5,620 nt of DNA from JADFOJ01 sp041580235 (lineage in GTDB: Bacteria; Planctomycetota; Phycisphaerae; Phycisphaerales; SM1A02), in NCBI GenBank assembly GCA_041580235.1, contig JBFGEG010000145.1:1-5620 (forward strand), written 5' to 3'. Position 1 is the stretch's first letter, and each line of letters starts with the position of its first letter. The notes beneath the pieces were generated by a model. It ran no database searches. It was not told where the DNA came from and saw nothing but the letters and a program-made list of their open reading frames with translations. Below, in pieces: positions 1 through 5,620 of the stretch. Position numbers and translations under genes: made by a program.

Positions 1-1
1 G

Positions 2-811
2 ACCCTGGTGTTCGTGGGTCCCGGCGGCTTCGTGATGGGCAGCCCCCGGATGGAGCTGTTCCACCAGCGCTCCGAGCGTCAGCACCACGTGGAGCTCACC
101 AAGGGCTTCTGGATGGGTCGGATCGAGGTCACCCGCGGGCAGTTCGGCGTGTTCGTGTCGCGGACCGGCTACGTCACCGACGCGGAGGCCGCGGGTTGGG
201 CCCTGGGCCTTGGCAGCGACGGCCGGTGGCAGCGGTCCGAGACGCTCACCTGGCGTCACCCGGGGTTCGTCCAGACGGACAACCATCCCGTCGTGTGCGT
301 GAGTTACGCCGACGCGCAGGCCTTCTGCCGGTGGCTGTCCGCCCACGAAGGACGGGTGTACCGGCTGCCCACCGAGGCCGAGTGGGAGTACGCGTGCCGC
401 GCCGGCTCGGACAGCGCCTACGCCTGGGGCGGCGATCCCTACGACGACCTGCCGCACGCCAACACCGCCGACGCGGCATGGATGGCGCGGTTCCCCGAGT
501 CGGTCGGCTTTCAGTGGTTCGACGGCTTCATCCACACCTCACCGGTCGCCAACTTTCCCGCCAACGCCTGGGGCCTCTTCGACATGCACGGCAACGTGCA
601 GGAGTGGTGTCTGGACGTCTACGCCCCGTACGACACCGAGCAGACCACGGACCCCACGGGGCCGATGTTCGGCGACGAGCGGGCGCCGCGCGTGCTCCGC
701 GGCGGCTCGTTTGCGGCGCCGCCGGCACACTGCCGCGCCGCGCATCGAGACGCGAGCCGACCGGACTCGCGGTTTGTGACCGCGGGGTTTCGGGTCGTCA
801 TGGAGGAGTAG
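2..811 (+). CDS. FGE-sulfatase (formylglycine-generating-enzyme-like) domain protein, 5'-partial
   Basis: The frame is open from the window edge. It reads TLVFVGPGGFVMGSP, the usual first strand of the FGE-sulfatase domain, so the GTG at position 8 is an internal Val and the true start lies upstream. About 269 residues are visible, nearly a whole domain. Family landmarks in order are MGSP, FWMGRIEVTRGQF, TGYVTDAEAAGW, NHPVVCVSYADAQAFCRWLS, YRLPTEAEWEYACRAG, NAWGLFDMHGNVQEWCLD, RVLRGGSF and a final GFRVV. True FGE oxidises a sulfatase cysteine to formylglycine using two cysteines in the segment after RGGS. Here that segment is GGSFAAPPAHC: the first Cys position is Ala (codon 716-718) and only the second Cys remains (731-733). 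Sulfatase activation is therefore unlikely. Many family members are non-FGE proteins with C-type-lectin-like folds, often attached to kinases or peptidases, so an N-terminal partner domain may lie off the window. The specific role is unknown. The stop TAG at 809-811 overlaps the end of the convergent gene. Confidence 0.92.
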   Translation, partial: TLVFVGPGGFVMGSPRMELFHQRSERQHHVELTKGFWMGRIEVTRGQFGVFVSRTGYVTDAEAAGWALGLGSDGRWQRSETLTWRHPGFVQTDNHPVVCVSYADAQAFCRWLSAHEGRVYRLPTEAEWEYACRAGSDSAYAWGGDPYDDLPHANTADAAWMARFPESVGFQWFDGFIHTSPVANFPANAWGLFDMHGNVQEWCLDVYAPYDTEQTTDPTGPMFGDERAPRVLRGGSFAAPPAHCRAAHRDASRPDSRFVTAGFRVVMEE

Positions 812-2207
812 CCGCGCCGCGGGCGGCGTCGCCGGGAGTCTGCACCGCCGCCGGCGGCGTGGTCTGCTGCCCGCCGTCGGGGAGAGGGGCCGCCGCGTGC
901 GTCAGGTGGTCGACGAGCCAGTCGACGGAGGCGCTGATCATGAGCTCCAGGCTCACGGGGTCGTTGAACCAGCGATTCGACTCGGGGATGACCAGCAGCT
1001 GGTGAATCGAGTCCAGCTCCCGGTCCAGCGATTGGGCCAGCCGGCTGAGCTCCGGATCGTGCTCGCCGTGGATGAGCAGGGTGGGGGCCTTCACCTTTGA
1101 GGCCGCATGGATCTCCCCACCGCTGAGGGGGCCGCGCACGACCATGGCCGCGACCTCGGGCACGTCGGCCGCCAGGCGAAGGGCCAGCAGGCCGCCGCTG
1201 CCCGACCCGTTGATGCCGATGCGATTGGGATCGACCTCCTGCAGGATGTAGACGTTCTCCAGCACGGTGCGGAGATCCGACAGCATGCGCTGCTCGGTGG
1301 CGTCCTCCAGCGACCCCTCGGAGCGGCCGTGGCCGGTGAAGTCCATACGGACGCCGATGACGTTGCGTTTGGCAAGACGGCGGCTGATGGGCACGGTACG
1401 GGGGCTGCGGCCGTCGCTGTCCCGCCCGTGCGCGAAGATCACTGCCGGGTAGGGGCCGCTCCCGCGCGACATGCCCGGGGGCAGATCGAGCTCGCAGTGC
1501 AGGACGCGCTGCTGCTCGGCCACCACCCGCATGACCAGCGTCTTGACGCCCGGGTGCAGCTCCGGCCGGTCCGCCGACCAGCGCTGCAGGATCGACTCGA
1601 CCTCGCGGTCCGTGACGTCCTCGTATGACTCGTAGAAGTGCTCGATGCCCTTGTAACGCGACGGCGCATGAGGAATGACCACGCCGTCGGCGGTCTCCCG
1701 GAGCTGCCAGGTGGCCTTGCCGCACCCGGCGGGGGCGGCCACGATGACCTTCCGGGCCCCGCGGTCACGGCAGGAGGCGATCGCCGCCAGCATGGTGGCG
1801 CCGGTCTCGACGCCGTGGTCGACGATGATCACGGTGCGGCCGCGAACCTCCGTCTCGGGCAGGATCGCCCGGTACTGCGCGCGGCGTCGTTGCAGCGCCG
1901 TGAATGCCTCCCGCGCCGGCACGATCATCTGCTGGGCGGTGACGTGGTGCCACCGGGCGGCGGTCTGGATCATCGAGATGCGCCCGTGCTCATCCACGGC
2001 GCCCACGACCTGCTCGGGATGCTGGGGCATCGAGAGCTTGGCAATCAGCAGGATGTCCAGCGGCGCGTCAAGTGATTCGGCGATGACCGCGGCGATGGGC
2101 ACGCCGAAGTTGGGCACGGCCAGGACCAGCGGGTCTTCGGGCTTGACGTAGGCGAGCGCGCCGGCGAGCTCCTTCGCTGCTTGCTGACGGTCCTTGAACA
2201 GTCGCAT
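798..2207 (-). CDS. Phosphoribosyltransferase-alpha/beta hydrolase (dienelactone-hydrolase-like) fusion, probable pseudoenzyme
   Basis: This 469-residue protein has three parts. Residues 1-206 form a type I phosphoribosyltransferase fold: LFKDRQQAAKELA, VLAVPNFGVPIA, PLDILLIAKLSMPQHPEQVVGAV, then VIIVDHGVETGAT (126-138) at the PRPP-loop position, ending HFYESYEDVTDREV. Residues 222-435 form an alpha/beta hydrolase of the dienelactone-hydrolase type: PAVIFAHGRDSD, MDFTGHGRSEG, RIGINGSGSGGLLAL (nucleophile elbow), LLIHGEHDP (acid D384) and LLVIPESNRWFNDP (histidine loop). Residues 436-469 are an Ala/Pro/Gln/Thr tail. Fusions of this order are known, for example mycobacterial Rv0571c. Key residues are altered: the family PRGG is PNFG (32-35), VRKLG is IAKLS (55-59), VDDG is VDHG (H131), the elbow Ser aligns with G336, and the catalytic His aligns with R412. 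The fold looks intact but both activities are doubtful, so a binding or regulatory role is inferred. No signal peptide is seen, so it should be cytosolic. The ATG start is supported by the site at 2213-2220. The TGA stop overlaps the convergent gene by 14 bases. Confidence 0.9.
   Translation of the reverse strand: MRLFKDRQQAAKELAGALAYVKPEDPLVLAVPNFGVPIAAVIAESLDAPLDILLIAKLSMPQHPEQVVGAVDEHGRISMIQTAARWHHVTAQQMIVPAREAFTALQRRRAQYRAILPETEVRGRTVIIVDHGVETGATMLAAIASCRDRGARKVIVAAPAGCGKATWQLRETADGVVIPHAPSRYKGIEHFYESYEDVTDREVESILQRWSADRPELHPGVKTLVMRVVAEQQRVLHCELDLPPGMSRGSGPYPAVIFAHGRDSDGRSPRTVPISRRLAKRNVIGVRMDFTGHGRSEGSLEDATEQRMLSDLRTVLENVYILQEVDPNRIGINGSGSGGLLALRLAADVPEVAAMVVRGPLSGGEIHAASKVKAPTLLIHGEHDPELSRLAQSLDRELDSIHQLLVIPESNRWFNDPVSLELMISASVDWLVDHLTHAAAPLPDGGQQTTPPAAVQTPGDAARGAATPP
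815..859 (+). terminator. Two short GC-rich hairpins downstream of the FGE-like gene
   Basis: Positions 815-828 pair as CGCCG/CGGCG around a CGGG loop. Positions 846-859 are a perfect 14-base palindrome (CGCCGCCGGCGGCG) that can fold as a 5-bp stem. Both begin within 40 bases of the TAG at 809-811 and lie inside the Ala/Pro-rich tail of the opposing gene. No U-tract follows either one, so they could slow or end transcription, or simply reflect GC-rich Pro/Ala codons. Confidence 0.22.
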
Positions 2208-2212
2208 GCGCG

Positions 2213-2220
2213 CTCCCCCC
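2213..2220 (-). promoter_or_regulatory. Shine-Dalgarno sequence of the phosphoribosyltransferase-hydrolase fusion gene
   Basis: On the - strand the bases before the ATG at 2207 read AAAGGGGGGAG followed by a 5-base spacer. This purine block fits the anti-Shine-Dalgarno sequence and fixes the start codon. It implies that the gene initiates translation independently of the uvrA unit upstream. Confidence 0.55.
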
Positions 2221-2300
2221 TTTGGCAGAGGTCACTTCTCTTGCTGTAGATGATACCTCGCCCGGGGTGGCGACACGACAGGGTCAGGTGTCAAGAGCCG

Positions 2301-2320
2301 GGAATCGGGGAACCGACCCC
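2301..2320 (-). terminator. Candidate hairpin terminator or attenuator after the uvrA-membrane protein unit
   Basis: In the - strand transcript, GGGGUCGG pairs with CCGAUUCC around a UUCC tetraloop. The 8-bp stem includes two G-U wobbles. The hairpin begins 15 bases after the TAA of the small membrane protein gene. In a + strand transcript the two wobbles become A-C mismatches, so only the - strand forms the full stem, which suits a signal for the uvrA-directed transcript. No U-tract follows, so classical intrinsic termination is unsure; attenuation or 3'-end protection are alternatives. Confidence 0.3.
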
Positions 2321-2335
2321 ACGTATCCTCTACGG

Positions 2336-2722
2336 TTACTGTCCGCCGGCCAGCTCAAGGGACCACGGAGGGGCCTTGATCGTGAGCGGGCCCGCACGGG
2401 CGGTGGACCACAGGCGGCCGGGCTTCTGAACCGTGATTGCTTCCCAGGGGATGCTCGCGCGTCGAGCCCCGCACCACCGCAGCGGCCGGATCGGCTCCAG
2501 ATGCAGGTGATGCTCGTCCACCGACACGTTGATGCAGAACCCGAAGTTCATGACGCCCACGCTGAAGCTCTGGAATCGTCTCGAGACGGCGTCGGGCGCC
2601 GGTTCGCGGGCCGGGAACGCCTCCGGCAGCGTTCGCCAGCCGAACCGCATGATCGCCCAGATCACCAGCGCATCCAGAACGAGAAACGCGGGGATGACCG
2701 CGATGAGAATCCACCAGTTCAT
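2336..2722 (-). CDS. Small single-pass membrane protein of unknown function, coupled to uvrA
   Basis: This 128-residue protein has one hydrophobic helix at residues 3-25 (WWILIAVIPAFLVLDALVIW and following), then the basic stretch RFGWR. By the positive-inside rule the roughly 100-residue C-terminal part should be cytosolic. That part has GWRTLPEAFPAR, a segment with SVGVMNFGFCINVSVDEHHLHL, and IPWEAI near residue 91. I recognise this general layout (N-terminal helix, G-W-x-x-L-A/P, beta-rich segment with a V-x-x-x-x-L-x-L strand, then IPW) from an unnamed family of bacterial hypothetical proteins, but know no function. Its ATG (2722-2720) overlaps the uvrA TGA (2721-2719) as ATGA. The bases upstream, within the uvrA end, show no Shine-Dalgarno sequence, so translation probably depends on ribosomes finishing uvrA. 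The open frame continues upstream of this ATG inside uvrA, but that part reads as a typical high-GC shadow rather than protein. Confidence 0.75.
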   Translation of the reverse strand: MNWWILIAVIPAFLVLDALVIWAIMRFGWRTLPEAFPAREPAPDAVSRRFQSFSVGVMNFGFCINVSVDEHHLHLEPIRPLRWCGARRASIPWEAITVQKPGRLWSTARAGPLTIKAPPWSLELAGGQ

Positions 2723-5620
2723 TGCGCGGCCGTGACACGCCGGCGCAACGCCCGCCCGCGGGGCAGCAGCGTCTTGAGATAACGGCCGGTGTGGCTCCGC
2801 GGGGACTTCGCAATGGCTTCCGGGGGGCCGGCCGCGACCACGGTGCCGCCACCGTCGCCGCCCTCCGGGCCGAGGTCGATGATCCAGTCGGCGCACTTGA
2901 TCACGTCGAGGTTGTGCTCGATGACCACCAGCGTGTTGCCGGCGTCGGCCAGGCGGTTGAGGACGTCCAGCAGCTTCTCGATGTCGGCGAAGTGCAGGCC
3001 GGTGGTCGGCTCGTCGAGCAGGTAGAGCGTATGGCCGGTCGACGCCATGCCCAGCTCGCTGGCCAGCTTGATCCGCTGCGCTTCGCCGCCGGAAAGCGTC
3101 GTCGAGGGCTGTCCGATCTGGAGATACTCGAGGCCCACGTCGCGGAGGCACTCGAGCATCCGCAGGATCCGGCGGTGGGCGTCGAAGAAGCCGATGGCGT
3201 TCTCGATGGGCATGTCGAGCACGTCGGCGATCGTCCGGTGACGGTAGGTGATCTCCAGCGTCTCGCGGTTGTAGCGCTGGCCCCGGCACACCTCGCACGT
3301 GACGAAGATGTCCGGCAGGAAGTGCATCTCGATCTTCTTGACGCCCTGGCCCTGGCACGCCTCGCAGCGGCCGCCCTTGACGTTGAAGCTGAAGCGTCCG
3401 GGAGCGTAGCCGCGGATCTTCGCCTCGCGGGTCTGCGTGAAGAGCCGGCGGATGTCATCAAAGATGCCCGTGTACGTCGCCGGGTTCGAGCGGGGTGTGC
3501 GGCCGATCGGCGCCTGGTTGACCTGCACGACGCGATCGACGCGACCGAGGCCGTTGACACGCTTGTGGGCGCCGGGGGTCACCCGCGAGCCGTGAACGGT
3601 CTTGCGGGCGGCCTTGTGGAGGATCTCGTTGACAAGGGTCGACTTGCCCGATCCGGAGACACCGGTGACGCAGATCAGCCCGCCCAGGGGGAACGACACG
3701 TCGATCGACTTGAGGTTGTTCTGGCGTGCCTCCTTCACCACGATCGCGTTGTCGGTGCTGAGCTCGCGCCGCGCCGGCGGGACGCCGATCGAGCGGCGGC
3801 CGGACAGGAAGTCGCCGGTGAGCGATCGCTCGTCGGAGAGGATGTCATCGAGCGTCCCCTGGGTGACGACGGTACCGCCGTGGTGGCCCGGCCCGGGCCC
3901 GATGTCGATGACGTGGTCGGCGGCCCGGATCATCCCCTCGTCATGCTCGACGACGATGACCGTGTTGCCGATGTCGGCGAGGTGACGCAGGGTCGCGATC
4001 AGCCGGTCGTTGTCACGCTGGTGAAGCCCGATCGTCGGCTCGTCGAGCACGTAACACACGCCGACCAGGCCTGATCCGACCTGCGTGGCGAGACGGATCC
4101 GCTGAGCCTCGCCCGCCGAGAGGGTGCCCGCCGTCCGATCCAGCGTCAGATAGCTCAGCCCCACCGAGGCCAGGAAGCCGAGGCGGGCGTTGACCTCCCG
4201 GAGGATGGGCTCGGCGATGCGCTGCTTCTCCGCCCCGAGCTCCAGGGCGCTGAAGAGCTCGAGAGCCCGGTCGATCGTCATGGCCGTGACGTCGGCGATG
4301 CTGAACCTGCCCCCGGGCCCGGAGAGCATGACGTGCAGCGACTCGGTCCGGAGACGCCGGCCCCCGCAGCCCGGGCACTCCGCGCCGCTCATGTAGCCGC
4401 GGAGCTTCTCCTTGACGAAGTCGCTGTCGGTCTTGTCGTATCGGCGGTGCAGGTTCGGAATGACGCCCTCGAAGCTGAAGCCCAGCTTTGATTCGTCCGC
4501 CTCGGACGTCCCGTGCATGAGGACGCGGCGCACGGTCTTCGTCAGCTTGTCGAAGGGCGTATCCCGCTTGACTCCGGCGTGCTCGCAGAAGCGCCGCATC
4601 ATCCGGCTGTAGTACATGTTCATGCGCCGCCCGTTTTTGCGCCACGGCTCGACGGCCCCATCGGACAGGCTCAGCGACGAGTCGGGCACGATGAGGTCGA
4701 CGTCGAACTCGCTGATCACGCCCAGACCGTCGCACTGCGAGCAGGCCCCGTAGGGCGAGTTGAACGAGAAGAGCCTTGGAGCCAGCTCATCGATGGAGCA
4801 TTCCGGGTGGTCGCTGCACGCCAGCTTGTCGCTGTAGGCGTGCTCCGTCCACTGCCCGTCCTGCTCGATGAGGGCCGTGAGCAGGCCGTCGGAGAGCCGC
4901 AGGGCCACCTCCACCGAGTCGGCGAGCCGCTGGCGGACATCGGGCTTGATCGCCACGCGGTCCACCACCGCCTCGATGGTGTGCTGTTCGTAGCGGCCGA
5001 GGCCAAGCGGGTTGTCGCCGCCTTCCTTGAGCGCGTCGCGGATGTCGATGACGCTGCCGTTCACCCTGGCCCGAACGAAGCCGTGCTTCTGGAGGCCTTC
5101 GACCACGGCGCCGTGGAAGCCCTTCTTGCCGCGGACGACCGGGGAGCAGATCATCATCCGCTGCCCTTCGAAGCCCAAGAGCGAGTCGACGATCTGGGTG
5201 GCGCTGGTGGCGGCGATGGGTCGCCCGCAGTGCCGCGGCCGCGCCGCCGAGCCGCCGGTCACCGCCCAGCAGGTCGGCGTGCCGCAGCGGGCGAAGAGCA
5301 CGCGGAGGTAGTCATAGATCTCGGTGGTCGTGGCCACCGTCGACCGCGGATTGTGCCCGCCGGAGCGCTGCTCGATGGCGATGGTGGGGGGGAGCCCCTC
5401 GATCGACTCGACATCGGGCTTCTGCCACTGCGTGAGGAACTGCCGCGCGTAGGAGCTCAGCGACTCCATGTACTTGCGCTGGCCCTCGGCGAAAATCGTG
5501 TCAAATGCGAGCGAGCTCTTGCCGGAGCCCGACACGCCCGTGATCACCACCAGGTCGTCACGTGGAATGTCCACGTCGAGCGATTTGAGATTGTGCTCGC
5601 CGGCGCCGCGGATCTTGATC
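2719..5620 (-). CDS. uvrA: UvrABC excinuclease subunit A, 5'-partial
   Basis: UvrA is the damage-recognition ATPase of nucleotide excision repair; it works as a dimer in the cytosol and loads UvrB. About 966 residues are visible and only the first few codons are missing: the frame runs to the window edge and reads IKIRGAGEHNLKSLDVDIP, so the in-frame GTG at 5574 is an internal Val. Counting from the first full codon, Walker A I (GVSGSGKSS) is at about 28-36, the HNPRSTVATTTEIYDYLR block at about 89-106, and zinc module I cysteines at 268, 274, 293 and 296 (FSFNSPYGAC next to it). Signature I LSAGEAQRIRL is at about 500, Walker B I VLDEPTIGLHQRDND follows, and Walker A II GVSGSGKST is at about 653-661. 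RTPRSNPATYTG comes next, then zinc module II cysteines 752, 755, 775 and 778, signature II LSGGEAQRIKL at 842, and Walker B II LYLLDEPTTGLH. All catalytic motifs are present. Oddities are Ala in signature I, a short Cys-bearing insertion near residue 119, and C-x5-C in zinc module I. Confidence 0.99.
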   Translation of the reverse strand, partial: IKIRGAGEHNLKSLDVDIPRDDLVVITGVSGSGKSSLAFDTIFAEGQRKYMESLSSYARQFLTQWQKPDVESIEGLPPTIAIEQRSGGHNPRSTVATTTEIYDYLRVLFARCGTPTCWAVTGGSAARPRHCGRPIAATSATQIVDSLLGFEGQRMMICSPVVRGKKGFHGAVVEGLQKHGFVRARVNGSVIDIRDALKEGGDNPLGLGRYEQHTIEAVVDRVAIKPDVRQRLADSVEVALRLSDGLLTALIEQDGQWTEHAYSDKLACSDHPECSIDELAPRLFSFNSPYGACSQCDGLGVISEFDVDLIVPDSSLSLSDGAVEPWRKNGRRMNMYYSRMMRRFCEHAGVKRDTPFDKLTKTVRRVLMHGTSEADESKLGFSFEGVIPNLHRRYDKTDSDFVKEKLRGYMSGAECPGCGGRRLRTESLHVMLSGPGGRFSIADVTAMTIDRALELFSALELGAEKQRIAEPILREVNARLGFLASVGLSYLTLDRTAGTLSAGEAQRIRLATQVGSGLVGVCYVLDEPTIGLHQRDNDRLIATLRHLADIGNTVIVVEHDEGMIRAADHVIDIGPGPGHHGGTVVTQGTLDDILSDERSLTGDFLSGRRSIGVPPARRELSTDNAIVVKEARQNNLKSIDVSFPLGGLICVTGVSGSGKSTLVNEILHKAARKTVHGSRVTPGAHKRVNGLGRVDRVVQVNQAPIGRTPRSNPATYTGIFDDIRRLFTQTREAKIRGYAPGRFSFNVKGGRCEACQGQGVKKIEMHFLPDIFVTCEVCRGQRYNRETLEITYRHRTIADVLDMPIENAIGFFDAHRRILRMLECLRDVGLEYLQIGQPSTTLSGGEAQRIKLASELGMASTGHTLYLLDEPTTGLHFADIEKLLDVLNRLADAGNTLVVIEHNLDVIKCADWIIDLGPEGGDGGGTVVAAGPPEAIAKSPRSHTGRYLKTLLPRGRALRRRVTAAQ

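Noticed and set aside
8..10. GTG as the start of the FGE-like gene
   Set aside because: The preceding codons continue the first domain strand in frame and no ribosome site can be seen; the gene is cut by the window edge.
196..1005. + strand open frame of 269 codons overlapping the FGE-like gene
   Set aside because: It is an Arg-rich out-of-frame shadow of the clearly conserved FGE-sulfatase domain.
619..1725. Long - strand open frame of 368 codons overlapping the fusion gene
   Set aside because: It is Arg/Gly/Pro/Ala-rich with no motifs and lies out of frame over the recognisable phosphoribosyltransferase-hydrolase gene.
2258..2280. Small inverted repeat TCGCC/GGCGA (2258-2273) and tandem CGACA CGACA (2271-2280) as an operator
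   Set aside because: They are too short and GC-typical to separate from chance without homologous sequences.
2250..2294. Promoter for the fusion gene made of TTGACA (2289-2294) and TATCAT (2250-2255) on the - strand
   Set aside because: Both hexamers are good matches, but they are 33 bases apart, too far for one sigma-70-type promoter, and neither has a convincing partner at 16-18 bases. TATCAT alone remains possible.
2723..3358. N-terminal extension of the small membrane protein into uvrA
   Set aside because: The frame is open, but the translation is Arg/Pro/His-rich noise over uvrA; protein-like sequence begins only at the ATG at 2722 with the membrane helix.
2722..4074. Long + strand open frame of 450 codons opposite uvrA
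   Set aside because: It is antisense to an unmistakable uvrA, has His/Asp/Val/Leu/Gly-rich shadow composition, and shows no domain motif.
5572..5574. GTG as the uvrA start codon
   Set aside because: Fifteen upstream codons to the window edge encode the conserved UvrA N-terminus (IxIRGAxEHNLK), so the true start is beyond 5620.

Overview
The window is GC-rich throughout and almost fully coding. The UvrA sequence (for example the stretches HNPRSTVATTTEIYDYLR and GLPPTIAIEQR) and the FGE-sulfatase-type protein, a family strongly expanded in Planctomycetota, suggest an uncultured or lesser-known planctomycete or a similar high-GC bacterium. This is an inference from protein flavour only. There is no rRNA, tRNA, CRISPR array or mobile element.

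Layout. On the + strand, positions 2-811 hold the 3' part of a gene for a formylglycine-generating-enzyme-like (FGE-sulfatase) domain protein; its start lies left of the window. The other three genes are on the - strand and read right to left: (i) uvrA, the nucleotide excision repair ATPase, 5620-2719, missing only its first few codons; (ii) a 128-residue single-pass membrane protein of unknown function, 2722-2336, whose ATG overlaps the uvrA stop in an ATGA junction; (iii) after a 128-base gap, a 469-residue fusion of a phosphoribosyltransferase fold with an alpha/beta hydrolase fold, 2207-798. Genes (i) and (ii) look translationally coupled. A hairpin that folds fully only in the - strand transcript lies just after (ii) and may end or attenuate that unit, and (iii) has its own strong Shine-Dalgarno sequence. 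Gene (iii) and the FGE-like gene converge and overlap by 14 bases.

Most interesting content. The phosphoribosyltransferase-hydrolase fusion appears catalytically degenerate in both halves. The PRPP motif reads VDHG instead of VDDG, and the usual PRGG loop reads PNFG. In the hydrolase half, the serine of the nucleophile elbow aligns with a glycine and the catalytic histidine aligns with an arginine. Both folds otherwise look intact, which suggests a maintained pseudoenzyme (binding or regulatory protein) rather than a decaying gene. UvrA itself carries small unusual features: an LSAGE first ABC signature, a Cys-bearing Gly/Ala/Arg-rich insertion, and a Cys-to-His change in the first zinc module. 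The FGE-like protein lacks one of the two catalytic cysteines of true sulfatase-activating enzymes. No multi-gene novel defence or mobile system is visible.
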